Source: Clostridiales bacterium
Lineage (GTDB): Bacteria; Bacillota; Clostridia; Christensenellales; Aristaeellaceae
DNA length: 61,989 bases
Assembly (NCBI GenBank): GCA_015056255.1
Contig: SVGP01000019.1
Location: forward strand, 1 to 61,989
Reading direction: 5' to 3'
This document shows positions 15,869 to 25,216 of the stretch, one piece after another (position 1 is the stretch's first letter; the number at the start of each line of letters is the position of its first letter). The notes below the pieces were generated by a model. That model was given only the letters and a program-made list of their open reading frames with translations. It did not search any database and was not told where the DNA came from. Both the position numbers and the translations under genes were made by a program.

Positions 15869-18187
15869 TCAATCATAGATGTAAAGAAACGTTGGCCCGA
15901 ACATACCGCTGATCCATGGTTTGTTTTCATACTTCGAAACCGGCGCATTGTTGACAACGACCTTTATTTCATTTCTGCCTTTCTTCATAAATCCTTGAAC
16001 GTCAAACCTGTAGGGCGGCGCGATTTTTACGCCGACCTCCCTATCGTTTATAAAAAGCTTTACTTTTTCGTGAATCTTTCCAAGATCCAAAACCATTTCC
16101 TTTTCGGGATCGTTTACTTTTATCTTTGCTTTATAGATGATGGAGCCCGAAAAGATTCTGATTTCTTCGATTTCCTGCCAATCATGAAGGCCTTGCATGA
16201 TTGCGCCGCTTGGAAGATGCATCTCCCACTTTGTATTCAGTGTTTTTCTATGCTTTTTACCATGACTGTTCTCATAAATCGGCGTCTTCATATCCACAGG
16301 AGCGTTTGTAATCACCTTGATTTCGCGCCCGTCAAGTTCAATAATGGCGTCTTTGTTTTTAAAAAGCAGCCGCTTGACGTCGCCCGTCCAAGGGTTGAGA
16401 ATCGCGCAATCGCCATTAAAGGGCACCTGCACGCGCCCTCTGTAGGGCATTTCCGACTCATTGGTCAAAATTAGAACGTCAAATCCGTCTTTTTTGAGAA
16501 GCGATGTTCTGATATCCGTTGCGCGGTTATTGAAAACACAGGATTTTTTTGAATAAATCCATTGATCCGCTTTGTTTGTCACATATACGCCGTTTTGCTC
16601 CGCTTCCATAATTTTTTCATCCGTGCCGCGCGCAAAGGCGATGCTTTCAGGAACAATCAGCGCTTCATACGCCTGATTTTTGATATAGATTTTTCCGTCT
16701 CTGATTTCGGAGGCAAGAAAGTGCTCATCCATCAGATAATTAAATTCCACGTGGCTTTCATACAGTTTTCTTACGCCATCTACTTCAAGTGTGTCGCAGG
16801 AACCCAGAACCGCCACTCTTGCCTGATTGACAGAATCTGTGTTTAAAAAGCACATGCGCTTGATGTAATCAGATATCACAGCGTATTCGTCCCAGAAAAT
16901 GTTGTTGGGACCCACATCGGGCGGCCTGTCCGCCTGAATGGGCGTGTCGAGCTCATAGAAAAAAGCGTGCGGGATGATGAGATTGCAGCCCCTTGCAAAC
17001 AGCCAGTTTAAGTACCATTTCATGTCCCAAACGTTCAGCGCCCACATCTCGCCCTTTGGCCCGCAGCAGCCGAAGCATTCGTTCAGATTCCGCCGCGCGC
17101 CGATGTGGCGGGCGACATCGCTTGCGCACTTGGCCTGCGCGCTTTGCTCGCCCGACAATGAAAGATCGTTTTCCGGCGCAACCCATCGCCAGACGATATC
17201 CTGTCCCGGAATCTGAAACTCCGTGAGCAGCAGCGAATCCTGCGCGGAATGCGGGTGTCCGCAAAGAGCGATATCGTGCGCCACGCACCATTCGGAAATC
17301 GGATGATAATAGGTTTTGACGAGCCTCGCATTTACAAGCCTCTCGTATTGGGCCCGGATTCTCTTTTCATTTCCTCCGCACAATAAAAACAGTGCGGGGA
17401 AATCCTCCGGCTTAAAGCCGTTTTCGATCATTTCCTCGTCGAATCCATCCGTCCACGGAATCATGCCTCGCCTTGACGCGCGCCCGGTGGGGCTGGGCTC
17501 GTCGGTGAAAAAGCCGATAACGGTTTTTCCGAATTCTTCCGACAGATACTGATAATACACTTCATGCGTATGCCGGATGAACGCCTGCATGGCGTCGTAG
17601 TTTAACAGATCGCCCGCCTTCGGCGCAAACTTCTGCCCGTCGTCCTCGTCCTCGTGAATGCCACGTATTGTGCCTAAAGTAAAGCCGGAAACGAGAAACG
17701 CAACTTTTTCAAAGGGCGCTGCCTCTTCCCCTTCTTTCAAAACGCGCGCTGAACCGAAGATGTATTCGTTTTCGCTCGTCATCTGAAGCGCGAACGTATA
17801 TAAAATGCGCTCGTCCTTATGAATTTCGTCTCCGTCTTTTACAAGGCGCATGCCCTTGGCCGCGTAATCCGGATTTTCCTCTACGACCTTTCCGTGCGCA
17901 GAGCCGGAAGGATACATGCCCTCGTCGTACAAAAGCACCTTCATGGAAAGCTGTCCTGCAGTCTTTACAGCGAAGACAATTTTCTGCATGAACGCATCTG
18001 AAAGATATTCAAGCGTTCTCGGAACGCCGACTCTGGGATGGAGCACAACGCCGTATATGCCCTTTGACGCAAAATCGCGCATCTGTTTTTCAATCTTTTC
18101 TTCCTTCAGATCACCGTTTAAAAACCAGAACGGAAAGGGCGAAAATTCATTATCAGGTTTTAAAAAGCCGTCGATCAGCCCGCTCAT
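15869..18187 (-). CDS. GH106/alpha-L-rhamnosidase-like glycoside hydrolase
   Basis: A 772-aa protein without signal peptide, so probably cytosolic. The N-terminal barrel has FPFWFLNGDL (18-27), GVVLHPR and LLYDEGMYPSGSAHGK (85-100) with a conserved Glu89, followed by GFFTDEPSPTG; these are typical of the large GH106-related alpha-L-rhamnosidase superfamily. The last ~130 residues form a galactose-binding-like beta-sandwich (LDLGKIHEKVKLFINDREVG). GH106 enzymes are often over 1000 aa, so this is a shorter relative and the exact family is uncertain. It has its own promoter (TTGCGA-17-TATAAT at 18254-18226) and GGGAGA before the ATG. A second rhamnosidase-like gene is at 38.9-41.0 kb. Confidence 0.7.
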   Translation of the reverse strand: MSGLIDGFLKPDNEFSPFPFWFLNGDLKEEKIEKQMRDFASKGIYGVVLHPRVGVPRTLEYLSDAFMQKIVFAVKTAGQLSMKVLLYDEGMYPSGSAHGKVVEENPDYAAKGMRLVKDGDEIHKDERILYTFALQMTSENEYIFGSARVLKEGEEAAPFEKVAFLVSGFTLGTIRGIHEDEDDGQKFAPKAGDLLNYDAMQAFIRHTHEVYYQYLSEEFGKTVIGFFTDEPSPTGRASRRGMIPWTDGFDEEMIENGFKPEDFPALFLLCGGNEKRIRAQYERLVNARLVKTYYHPISEWCVAHDIALCGHPHSAQDSLLLTEFQIPGQDIVWRWVAPENDLSLSGEQSAQAKCASDVARHIGARRNLNECFGCCGPKGEMWALNVWDMKWYLNWLFARGCNLIIPHAFFYELDTPIQADRPPDVGPNNIFWDEYAVISDYIKRMCFLNTDSVNQARVAVLGSCDTLEVDGVRKLYESHVEFNYLMDEHFLASEIRDGKIYIKNQAYEALIVPESIAFARGTDEKIMEAEQNGVYVTNKADQWIYSKKSCVFNNRATDIRTSLLKKDGFDVLILTNESEMPYRGRVQVPFNGDCAILNPWTGDVKRLLFKNKDAIIELDGREIKVITNAPVDMKTPIYENSHGKKHRKTLNTKWEMHLPSGAIMQGLHDWQEIEEIRIFSGSIIYKAKIKVNDPEKEMVLDLGKIHEKVKLFINDREVGVKIAPPYRFDVQGFMKKGRNEIKVVVNNAPVSKYENKPWISGMFGPTFLYIYD

Positions 18188-18225
18188 GCGCTCTCCCGCC
18201 TTTTCATGTATACTTTTACAGATAC

Positions 18226-18254
18226 ATTATATCATCTCGTTTATTGTTTCGCAA
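18226..18254 (-). promoter_or_regulatory. sigma-70 type promoter of the GH106-like gene
   Basis: Minus-strand TTGCGA (18254-18249), a 17-bp spacer and TATAAT (18231-18226). The start codon is about 38 bp downstream. Confidence 0.65.
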
Positions 18255-18284
18255 TCGTTAATGATAAACTGTTTGCCGATTTAT

Positions 18285-18322
18285 AAAAAAAGCCTTCGGA
18301 GCGCTGAACTCCGAAGACTTTT
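18285..18322 (-). terminator. terminator of the CbiC-like gene
   Basis: Stem CTTCGGAG (18294-18301) / CTCCGAAG (18309-18316) is flanked by A-rich and T-rich runs on both sides, so it could work in both directions. It lies 18 bp past the stop codon of the minus-strand cbiC-like gene. Confidence 0.88.
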
Positions 18323-18339
18323 TTGCACATTTTTTACTT

Positions 18340-18948
18340 TTACTGATTTTCTTCCCTGATCGCTTTTAAAATCGTGTTTAAAAGCTGCGTAGTCTGGCTG
18401 ACGCCTCCGGTTTTTCCACGGGCGACAATGTAAGCCATGTCGCTGTCGCGAAGCCGTTCCTTAAGCTGTACAACCGTCGCAAACCCGGTGGGCGCGGCCA
18501 ATACGCTGACGTCGCTTAAGGGCTCGGACTTTCTTCTGATCAGAATGCGGTTAAGCGCCGCCGGGGCGGAACCGATTACCATAAGCTTGGGCCCCGGGAG
18601 CGCAAGCGCGATGTCCACTGCGATTTCGGCACGTGTGGTTCGCCTGATCTGCGCAAGCTTGACGACTTCTGGATCGTCAATAAAGCATTTAATTGATGCG
18701 GTGGTCCCTTCCAGTAACTTCATGTCGATATCGGCTTCCATAAGCTGGGTATCCACCACGATGGTGCCGCCCGCGGCGATGGTTCTTTTGATATGCGTCA
18801 GCGCCGTGGGACTGATGTGCAGGCTGCGCGCAAACTGCGCGTCCTGCGTTTCGGTTTCAATCGTTTTAATAATTTTTTCTGCAAGCGGCGACACATAAGG
18901 CGCATTGGCGCGCTGCGTCGACTGCGTGCGTTTGACAGGTCTTGCCAT
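18340..18948 (-). CDS. CbiC/CobH-like precorrin-8X methylmutase homologue, catalytic His absent
   Basis: The 202-aa protein follows the CbiC/CobH fold almost throughout: GGTIVVDTQLM (60-70) matches the family's G.PI..D..M, then IKCFIDDPEVVKLA, TTRAE, VIGSAPAAL (124-132, usually IGNAPTAL), APTGFATV and ARGKTGGVSQT near the end. The family normally has an RxIHxT..D segment near residue 30 whose His promotes methyl migration from C-11 to C-12 in cobalamin synthesis. Here that place reads KTIETETQD and contains no His. It is monocistronic, with its own promoter and terminator and no other cobalamin gene nearby. It may bind a tetrapyrrole without catalysis or have a new role; this is inference. 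Confidence 0.8.
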   Translation of the reverse strand: MARPVKRTQSTQRANAPYVSPLAEKIIKTIETETQDAQFARSLHISPTALTHIKRTIAAGGTIVVDTQLMEADIDMKLLEGTTASIKCFIDDPEVVKLAQIRRTTRAEIAVDIALALPGPKLMVIGSAPAALNRILIRRKSEPLSDVSVLAAPTGFATVVQLKERLRDSDMAYIVARGKTGGVSQTTQLLNTILKAIREENQ

Positions 18949-18992
18949 TTAGCCCTACCTCATTTACGGTTATCTTTCGCAAGCATGAATAT

Positions 18993-19022
18993 AATATACA
19001 ATTTTATGAACTTCATTGTCAA
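18993..19022 (-). promoter_or_regulatory. promoter of the CbiC-like gene
   Basis: Minus-strand TTGACA (19022-19017), an 18-bp spacer and TATATT (18998-18993), 45 bp before the start codon. The strong -35 shows that this orphan gene is independently transcribed. Confidence 0.65.
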
Positions 19023-19167
19023 GCACATTTCCGGGTATTTGAGTTGCTTTATTGTTAATGAGGCGTGAACAATATCTGCTTTTGTTTTTCGTGCGCATTA
19101 TATATTTTATCTTATTAAATTTACCTCTTTTTTCACGTATTTAAGCCTACACTATATGATTAATTGT

Positions 19168-19206
19168 ATGCGGCCGGCAATTCAAAAGAAGAATTGCCGA
19201 CCGCAT
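19168..19206 (-). terminator. hairpin downstream of clpB
   Basis: A 16-bp stem with one mismatch (ATGCGGCCGGCAATTC / GAATTGCCGACCGCAT) lies 30 bp after the clpB stop. The U-tract that follows on the minus strand is weak (ACAATTAATC), so termination may be partial. Confidence 0.6.
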
Positions 19207-19235
19207 GCTCTTCGAAAGAATGCCTTTACGCCCGT

Positions 19236-21836
19236 TCAGTTCGCAATTTCTAACACGCCGTTTACATTATCAATAACCGCCGTGTCGCCTTCCTTCAGAT
19301 CGCGTTTCACAATGGCCTTTGCAAGCAATGTTTCAATGTGCTTTTGAATATACCTTCTGATCGGGCGCGCGCCGAAAACAGGCGAATAGGCTTCCTCGAC
19401 GATTCTGGATACCGCGCCGCTGGTCAGGGTCACTTCAAGCTTTTTATCGCTTAAGCGCCTGTTTACATCCTTAATCATCAGATCGATGATCTTTGCAATT
19501 TCTTTCTCCGTAAGCGCTTTGAAGCACACGATTTCATCAAGCCTGTTTAAAAATTCCGGACGGAAATTCGCCTTTAAAAGCGCGTCCACTTTTTCTTTGG
19601 CATCATTACTGATTTCGCCGTCCGCTTCGATACCGCTTAAAATGATATCGCTTCCGAGATTGGAGGTCATAATGACGATTGCGTTTTTAAAGTCTACCGT
19701 TCTCCCCTGCGAATCGGTAAGCCGTCCGTCGTCCAGAAGCTGCAAAAGCGTATTGAAAACGTCCGGGTGCGCTTTTTCGATTTCATCAAACAGAACTACA
19801 GAGTACGGCTTTCTCCTAACCGCCTCCGTCAGCTGTCCGCCCTCCTCGTATCCGACATAGCCCGGAGGCGCTCCGATCAGGCGTGAAACAGAAAACTTCT
19901 CCATGTATTCGGACATGTCGATTCTGACCATCGCACGTTCATCGTCAAAAAGCGTCGCGGCAAGCGCCTTGGCAAGCTCCGTTTTGCCAACGCCCGTGGG
20001 TCCCAGAAACAGGAACGATCCGACCGGACGATTGGGATCCTGTATGCCGGCACGAGATCTGAGCACTGCTTCCGCCACTCTGGTCACGGCGTCGTCCTGA
20101 CCGATCACGCGCTCGTGAAGCGCTTCGTCGAGCCTCAAAAGCTTTTCCCTTTCGCTCTCCATCAGCTTCACAACCGGAATACCCGTCCATCTTGCGACAA
20201 TGCGCGCAATTTCGTCCTCCGTGACGCGGTCGCGCAAAAGCGTGCGTTCGTCCTTCCGCTGTTCAAATTCATCCTCCGCATCCTTAAGCGATTGGATAAG
20301 TCCCGGAAGCACGCCGTATTTAAGCTCGGCGGCTTTATTGAGGTCATATTCCCGTTCTGCATTCTGGATCTGAACATTCACGCCTTCGATCTTCTCGCGG
20401 ATGGCCTGTACGGAGGCAATCGCTGCTTTTTCATTTTCCCATCGCGCCTTCATCTCGTTGAATTCGTCGCGCTTTTCATACAGCTCCTTTTGGACCTTCG
20501 AAAGCTGCTCCGCGTTTTCCCTATCTTCGTCTTTCTTAAGCGCAACCTCTTCGATCTCAAGCCGCATGATCGCGCGCCTGATCTCGTCCATTTCCTGCGG
20601 CATCGAGTCCATTTCCGTTCGGATCATCGCGCAGGCCTCGTCCACAAGGTCGATGGCTTTGTCGGGCAGGAAGCGATCGGAAATATATCTGTCTGAAAGC
20701 ACCGCAGCGGCCACCAGCGCGGCGTCGCCGATCTTCACGCCGTGGAAGATTTCATATCGTTCCTTGGTGCCGCGAAGAATTGAAATTGTGTCCTCAACCG
20801 TGGGCTCGTTGACCATCACCGGCTGAAAACGCCTTTCAAGCGCCGCGTCCTTTTCGATATATTTTCTGTATTCGTCAAGCGTCGTTGCGCCCACACAATG
20901 CAGTTCTCCCCTTGCAAGCAGCGGCTTTAAAAGGTTGCCCGCATCCATACTGCCTTCGCTTCTGCCTGCGCCGACGATGGTGTGCAATTCGTCAATGAAG
21001 AGGATGATTTTCCCGTCGCTTTCCTTGATTTCAGACAAAACGGCCTTTAATCTTTCCTCAAACTCGCCCTTGTATTTTGCGCCAGCAATCAAAGCGCCCA
21101 TGTCAAGGGAAAAAAGCTGTCTGTCCTTAAGAGACGAAGGCACGTCCCCCCGGACAATCCGCTGCGCAAGCCCCTCCGCAATTGCGGTTTTGCCAACGCC
21201 CGGTTCTCCGATCAAAACAGGATTGTTTTTGGTTTTTCTCGAAAGGATTCTGATTACGTTTCTGATTTCGCTGTCGCGCCCGATCACGGGATCCAGCTTT
21301 TGATTTTTGGCAAGCTCGGTTAAGTCCTGCCCGTATTTTTTAAGCGCCTCATAGGTGTTCTCCGGGCTGTCCGTGGTCACGCGAGCGTTTCCGCGAACAT
21401 CGAGAAGCACCTTTAACACCTGATCCTTCGTGATCGAATACCGGTTCAGAAGCGCTTTTATGCCGCGCGAGGCCTTCTCAATCAGCCCTATAAACAGATG
21501 CTCCACCGACACATATTCATCCTTCATATGCGCGGCTTCTTCCTCCGCCTTTAATAGCGCCTCGTTTACTTCCTGAGAAATATAAACCCTGTCGCTCGCT
21601 CTGCCGCCGGACATCACTTTGGGCATTTCGGCGATCATTTTTTCAAGCGCATTCATCACTTCGTCCGGCTGGACTTTAAGCTTTCGAAGAATTTCGGAAA
21701 TCAACCCGCCATCCTGCGCGATCAACGCATGTAAAAGGTGAGCCTGTTCAATCTGGCTGTTTGCGTGCATAATCGCATTGTTCTGCGCAAGCTGTAAGGC
21801 CTCAAGGGATTTTCTGGTGAATTTTTCTGCATTCAT
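19236..21836 (-). CDS. clpB: ATP-dependent disaggregase ClpB
   Basis: Full-length Hsp100 chaperone (866 aa), a cytosolic hexamer that pulls apart aggregates with DnaK. Domains in order: Clp N-domain (two repeats, 1-150, starting [14 protein letters not shown]); AAA-1 with Walker A GEPGVGKT and the [11 protein letters not shown] pore-loop region; the coiled M-domain (about 400-530) that separates ClpB from ClpA/ClpC; AAA-2 with [15 protein letters not shown] and GYVGYEEGG; and the C-terminal small domain ending in RRYIQKHIE. There is an AAAGGAGG site before ATG 21836. A consensus sigma-70 promoter with a perfect CtsR-type operator lies upstream, so control is by CtsR-like heat-shock repression. 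Confidence 0.96.
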   Translation of the reverse strand: MNAEKFTRKSLEALQLAQNNAIMHANSQIEQAHLLHALIAQDGGLISEILRKLKVQPDEVMNALEKMIAEMPKVMSGGRASDRVYISQEVNEALLKAEEEAAHMKDEYVSVEHLFIGLIEKASRGIKALLNRYSITKDQVLKVLLDVRGNARVTTDSPENTYEALKKYGQDLTELAKNQKLDPVIGRDSEIRNVIRILSRKTKNNPVLIGEPGVGKTAIAEGLAQRIVRGDVPSSLKDRQLFSLDMGALIAGAKYKGEFEERLKAVLSEIKESDGKIILFIDELHTIVGAGRSEGSMDAGNLLKPLLARGELHCVGATTLDEYRKYIEKDAALERRFQPVMVNEPTVEDTISILRGTKERYEIFHGVKIGDAALVAAAVLSDRYISDRFLPDKAIDLVDEACAMIRTEMDSMPQEMDEIRRAIMRLEIEEVALKKDEDRENAEQLSKVQKELYEKRDEFNEMKARWENEKAAIASVQAIREKIEGVNVQIQNAEREYDLNKAAELKYGVLPGLIQSLKDAEDEFEQRKDERTLLRDRVTEDEIARIVARWTGIPVVKLMESEREKLLRLDEALHERVIGQDDAVTRVAEAVLRSRAGIQDPNRPVGSFLFLGPTGVGKTELAKALAATLFDDERAMVRIDMSEYMEKFSVSRLIGAPPGYVGYEEGGQLTEAVRRKPYSVVLFDEIEKAHPDVFNTLLQLLDDGRLTDSQGRTVDFKNAIVIMTSNLGSDIILSGIEADGEISNDAKEKVDALLKANFRPEFLNRLDEIVCFKALTEKEIAKIIDLMIKDVNRRLSDKKLEVTLTSGAVSRIVEEAYSPVFGARPIRRYIQKHIETLLAKAIVKRDLKEGDTAVIDNVNGVLEIAN

Positions 21837-21869
21837 ATGTTTTTCCTCCTTTTCGGAAGCGCTTTTGAC

Positions 21870-21915
21870 TTTGACCTTCTTTGACTATTATATGCATTCC
21901 TTGTCCTTCTGTCAA
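21870..21915 (-). promoter_or_regulatory. clpB promoter with CtsR operator
   Basis: On the minus strand: TTGACA (21915-21910), 17-bp spacer, TATAAT (21892-21887), all consensus. Immediately downstream is AGTCAAA-GAA-GGTCAAA (21886-21870), an exact match to the CtsR heptad direct repeat RGTCAAANANRGTCAAA. A third AGTCAAA half-site overlaps the second by one base (21870-21864). A repressor bound there would block promoter clearance. No CIRCE (HrcA) element is seen. Confidence 0.88.
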
Positions 21916-21931
21916 TAGATGGCGAAAATTT

Positions 21932-23023
21932 TTATCCGCCAAACTTCCAAAGCGAAACAACCTTTTTGAGCGCACCGGCAAACGAAGGCTTTTCATGCGT
22001 ATCCATGCTCACCAGGTCCGAAGTCATAATAACATCCCCGCCTGCGACTACGCTTGCTTTTCCCACAATCTGGCCTTTCAGAACCGGCAGAGAAAGTTCC
22101 CTTATCTCGATTTTCATATCTGTTTTTTCGCCATCCTTTAAAGGCGCCTTGACGGTTTTTCCCGCCGCAACTCTGACTTTTTTTCCGCCGACCAGTATCG
22201 TATCAACGATCTCGCCTTTTTCCAGGAATACCTTCGCATCATACTCCAAAAAGCCTTTATCCAATAACTTTTCCGCTTCGTCAAACCAGTCGTAGCAATT
22301 CAAAACGCATCCCACAAGCGTCATATTTTCTCTCTCTGCGGCAAAAACAAGGCATCTGCCCGCTTTATTGGTAAATCCCGTCTTTACGCCGATTGCGCCT
22401 TCGTAGTCCGAAAGAAGCTTATTTTTGTTCGTAAGCACGCGCTCATATTCGTGATTCGTCCATGGGATCGTCTTTTTCTTTGTACCGACAATTCGCCTGA
22501 AATCCGGATTGAAAAGCGCCTCTCTCGTAATCAGCGTAATCCCCCTTGCGCTTGCGCCGTTTCCGCCCGCATCCAGCCCGTTCGGCGTTGTAAAATACAC
22601 GTCCGCGCCGATTTCCCCTGCGCGCTCGTTCATCATATTCGAAAATGCTTCTACCGAACCCGCCACATGCTCCGCTATCGCAACCGCCGCGTCATTTCCG
22701 CTTCGAAGCATGAGGCCGTAAAGCATATCCTCCATGGAAAGCGTTTCGCCGACGGATAGATAAATACTCGTGCCCGGAACGCCTGAAGCGTTTTCAGAAG
22801 CCGTAACCCTGTCCGCAAGCGCGCTGTTTTCAAGCGCTAAAAGGCACGTCATGATCTTAGTGGTCGATGCAATGGCCAGTCTCTCATCGGCGTTTTTTTC
22901 ATAAAGAACCCTGCCTGTGTCAAGATCCATAAGAATATAGGCCTTCGCTTCTCCCATAGCATCAAAGCCCATAAAGCAACATAGAGCAAGAAATAAAGTA
23001 ACTATTCTTAGCCTCCATCCCAT
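21932..23023 (-). CDS. D-alanyl-D-alanine carboxypeptidase (DacF/PBP5 type)
   Basis: Extracytoplasmic penicillin-binding serine peptidase (S11) that trims the terminal D-Ala of peptidoglycan stem peptides. The 363-aa product has a signal peptide (IVTLFLALCCFMGFDAMGEA) and then the three active-site motifs: SxxK (Ser53-Thr-Thr-Lys56), SGN (108-110) and KTG (214-216). The C-terminal ~90 residues form the beta-rich PBP5_C domain and end with an amphipathic LKKVVSLWKFGG anchor. The start is ATG 23023 after GGGAGGGGG; longer in-frame starts reach into the divergent promoter region. It is divergent from the sugar kinase gene. DacF-type enzymes are often tied to sporulation in Firmicutes, but that is not shown here. 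Confidence 0.92.
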   Translation of the reverse strand: MGWRLRIVTLFLALCCFMGFDAMGEAKAYILMDLDTGRVLYEKNADERLAIASTTKIMTCLLALENSALADRVTASENASGVPGTSIYLSVGETLSMEDMLYGLMLRSGNDAAVAIAEHVAGSVEAFSNMMNERAGEIGADVYFTTPNGLDAGGNGASARGITLITREALFNPDFRRIVGTKKKTIPWTNHEYERVLTNKNKLLSDYEGAIGVKTGFTNKAGRCLVFAAERENMTLVGCVLNCYDWFDEAEKLLDKGFLEYDAKVFLEKGEIVDTILVGGKKVRVAAGKTVKAPLKDGEKTDMKIEIRELSLPVLKGQIVGKASVVAGGDVIMTSDLVSMDTHEKPSFAGALKKVVSLWKFGG

Positions 23024-23070
23024 CGCCTTCACCCCCTCCCTATGCATATGCCAAAAATCAATCATTATGC

Positions 23071-23099
23071 TTGCATCCTTTGTGAATGGATGATAAAAT
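23071..23099 (+). promoter_or_regulatory. promoter of the PfkB sugar kinase gene
   Basis: TTGCAT (23071-23076), a 17-bp spacer, TAAAAT (23094-23099); the start codon is 36 bp further on, after GAAAGGAAG. Confidence 0.6.
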
Positions 23100-23134
23100 A
23101 CATTTATACTGATTTTGAAAGGAAGTATTACTTT

Positions 23135-24172
23135 ATGGCACAAAGAGTCGTCACCTTCGGTGAAATTATGCTGCGGTTAAAAAGCATCGGACACGAACGT
23201 TTTTTCCAGCAGCCGACGCTGGAAGCAACCTTTGGCGGCGGCGAAGCCAATGTCGCGGTCAGCTGCGCCAATTACGGCATGGACGCGTCGTTTGTAACCG
23301 TGCTTCCGGATAATGATATCGGCCTTGCCTGCATGCGCGAACTGCGTTCCTTCGGCGTAGACGTTAAGGATATTGTGACCGCGCCCGGTCGCATGGGCAT
23401 TTATTTCCTCGAAACCGGCGCGGTTCAGCGCCCGAGCAAGGTCATTTATGATCGCGAGGGCAGCGCCATTTCCAAGGCCAGGCCCGGCGATATCGACTGG
23501 AAAAAGGCGTTTTCGGGCGCGACATGGTTCCATATCACCGGCATTACCCCCGCCATCTCCGAAAGCGCAAAGGATCTCGCGCTTGAATCGGTAAAAGCGG
23601 CAAAGGAAATGGGTCTTACGGTGAGCTGCGATTTAAATTACCGCAAAAACCTATGGAAATACGGTAAACGTGCCGATGAAGTGATGCCCGAAATCGTAAA
23701 ATACGTAGATGTGGTCATCGCAAACGAAGAGGACGTTCAAAAGGCGTTGGGCATTTCCGCTGAATCGGCCAAGAGTGTGGACGAAGGCGAAATCGACGTT
23801 CAGCTTTACGAAACGATTGCTAAAAACGTCATGGCCGCATACGGAAACATCAAAAAAATCGCCATCACCCTGCGCGAAAGCAAATCCGCCGACCACAACG
23901 ACTGGAGCGCATGTCTTTACAACGGAAATGAATTCATGCTGTCAAGAAAATACTTAATCACCCACATCATCGACCGCGTGGGCGGCGGCGACAGTTTCTC
24001 GGGCGGCCTCATCTATGGCTTAAACACTTATGAGGACGACAAAACCGCACTCGAATTTGCCGTTGCGGCGTCGTGCTTAAAGCACACGATTCCCGGCGAC
24101 TACAACCGCGTGAGCGCAAAGGAAGTTGAATCCCTCATGAAAGGCTCCGGAAGCGGACGCGTTCAAAGGTAA
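23135..24172 (+). CDS. kdgK: PfkB-family sugar kinase, 2-dehydro-3-deoxygluconokinase-like
   Basis: Cytosolic ribokinase-family kinase of 345 aa. The N-terminal GGGEANVAVSCANYG is the PfkB signature 1 region and GGGDSFSGGLIYGL the C-terminal signature with the catalytic Asp. The IYDREGSA segment fits the YxRxxSA sugar-acid contact motif of KDG kinases, which phosphorylate 2-keto-3-deoxygluconate in hexuronate breakdown. No KDPG aldolase or uronate gene is adjacent, so specificity remains an inference. The start is ATG 23135 with GAAAGGAAG; the longer frame beginning at 23042 runs back through the promoter. A palindromic repeat follows 18 bp after the stop. Confidence 0.88.
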   Translation: MAQRVVTFGEIMLRLKSIGHERFFQQPTLEATFGGGEANVAVSCANYGMDASFVTVLPDNDIGLACMRELRSFGVDVKDIVTAPGRMGIYFLETGAVQRPSKVIYDREGSAISKARPGDIDWKKAFSGATWFHITGITPAISESAKDLALESVKAAKEMGLTVSCDLNYRKNLWKYGKRADEVMPEIVKYVDVVIANEEDVQKALGISAESAKSVDEGEIDVQLYETIAKNVMAAYGNIKKIAITLRESKSADHNDWSACLYNGNEFMLSRKYLITHIIDRVGGGDSFSGGLIYGLNTYEDDKTALEFAVAASCLKHTIPGDYNRVSAKEVESLMKGSGSGRVQR

Positions 24173-24189
24173 AACCGGGAAATCAATCG

Positions 24190-24265
24190 CGGGACGGAAA
24201 ACCCGTCCCCTACGGTTGGCGCGATGTATTTCGTGCTCCTTGTAGGGAACGGGTTTCACGTCCCG
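24190..24265. repeat. palindromic intergenic repeat, copy 1
   Basis: Two 24-bp arms in inverted orientation (24190-24213 and 24242-24265, three mismatches) are separated by 28 bp. The core of each arm, GGGACGG..ACCCGTCCC, is itself a palindrome, so two small hairpins or one long one can form. A second copy with perfect arms is at 29692-29760. Both lie in intergenic DNA just after a plus-strand gene. Confidence 0.85.
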
Positions 24266-24284
24266 TTGTTTTTGTTTTCTTTTA

Positions 24285-24818
24285 TCAATACGTCACTTCA
24301 TCCGGCGGCTTACAGATGGAGCACGCCGTTTTGCCGGCGCGGATAGCCGCCATCAGCGTAACGCGCGGCGTGGTTTCATAAACGTATCTGCATCCCGTCA
24401 GATGATAGTAAAGGCCGTTGTCGTTACAATACACCATCACAGGATCCGGCGTCGCGGTAGGCGTTGAAATAAGGGTTGAGGCATCGCCCATCTGCACAAC
24501 CATCTGAACCGTATCGGGAACGCCCTCGGGCTTTAAGGGTGCAAATACTCTTTCGTCCAGCGTGCTTTGAATGATTTCCACATTGCCTTCAAGTTCAGCA
24601 TTCGGAAGATCCGGAATCAGCACCATAAGGAGCGTGAGAAGAAGCGCGATACCGCCTGAGATCACGCCCTTGATCCATGTTTCCCAGTGGCACTCGCTCG
24701 TCCACATCAGGTATATTCCTATCGGCGGTACAAACACCAGCATCAATATAAGCGCCTTTGTTGAGTGCTCCCTTCGAAACCACGAAGAATGCGTGGAGGA
24801 AGCTTTCTGATTGTTCAT
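24285..24818 (-). CDS. two-TM membrane protein with a C-terminal Cys/His motif, unknown function
   Basis: 177 aa; not assigned to a named family. Two hydrophobic segments (about 22-40 and 50-68) precede an extracytoplasmic-looking region with a Pro/Thr-rich linker. The C-terminal motif YYHLTGCRYV...AIRAGKTACSICKPP matches the pattern YH...C...A..G..PC..C.P found at the ends of many bacterial secreted or envelope proteins, probably a small metal-binding or disulfide module. It has its own promoter (TTTACA-17-TACAAT) and a GGAG site before ATG 24818. The stop is in a short gap after the palindromic repeat. Confidence 0.7.
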   Translation of the reverse strand: MNNQKASSTHSSWFRREHSTKALILMLVFVPPIGIYLMWTSECHWETWIKGVISGGIALLLTLLMVLIPDLPNAELEGNVEIIQSTLDERVFAPLKPEGVPDTVQMVVQMGDASTLISTPTATPDPVMVYCNDNGLYYHLTGCRYVYETTPRVTLMAAIRAGKTACSICKPPDEVTY

Positions 24819-24845
24819 CTGTTTTTTCTCCTGCGTTTTTTTCTC

Positions 24846-24874
24846 ATTGTATCGCTGTTCAACGCGTTTGTAAA
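24846..24874 (-). promoter_or_regulatory. promoter of the two-TM protein gene
   Basis: Minus-strand TTTACA (24874-24869), 17-bp spacer, TACAAT (24851-24846). Confidence 0.6.
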
Positions 24875-24895
24875 GGGATATCCGTAAAATTTCAA

Positions 24896-24924
24896 TTGCA
24901 AAGGATGGAAATATCCATTATAAT
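24896..24924 (+). promoter_or_regulatory. promoter of the small Cys-rich protein gene
   Basis: TTGCAA (24896-24901), 17-bp spacer, TATAAT (24919-24924); back to back with the minus-strand promoter at 24846-24874. Confidence 0.62.
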
Positions 24925-24993
24925 AAGCAAGGATGAACGCAAACGCATACGATATAGTGCGGCTGGACTGATGCCGCAGGAAGGAGCAAAGCC

Positions 24994-25209
24994 ATGCGTC
25001 CATCTAAGCCCATTTACCCGCCGCCCTGGTGGAACGAGTATACGCCCTGTGCGCCCGATCGCGAATGCTTGAGCGTGGGCGACGATATCATTTTCACCTT
25101 TGTCGGCTACGACGCAAACGGAAATCCGCTGTTTTGTTTAAAACGTCCCCGTCCGTCATGTGATCCAAAGCCCGACTGCTGCACGCATAAAAGGCGCTGC
25201 TACCAATGA
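24994..25209 (+). CDS. small Pro/Cys-rich protein of unknown function
   Basis: 71 aa, not recognised. The N-terminus is Pro/Trp-rich (PIYPPPWWNEY), the middle a short beta-like segment (DDIIFTFVGYDANGNPLFCL), and the end Cys-rich (CDPKPDCCTHKRRC). It counts as a real gene because it has a good promoter 70 bp upstream (TTGCAA-17-TATAAT), an AAGGAG site, and a strong terminator 8 bp after the stop. The Cys pattern could bind metal or form disulfides; no signal peptide is present. Confidence 0.7.
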   Translation: MRPSKPIYPPPWWNEYTPCAPDRECLSVGDDIIFTFVGYDANGNPLFCLKRPRPSCDPKPDCCTHKRRCYQ

Positions 25210-25216
25210 TAAACCC

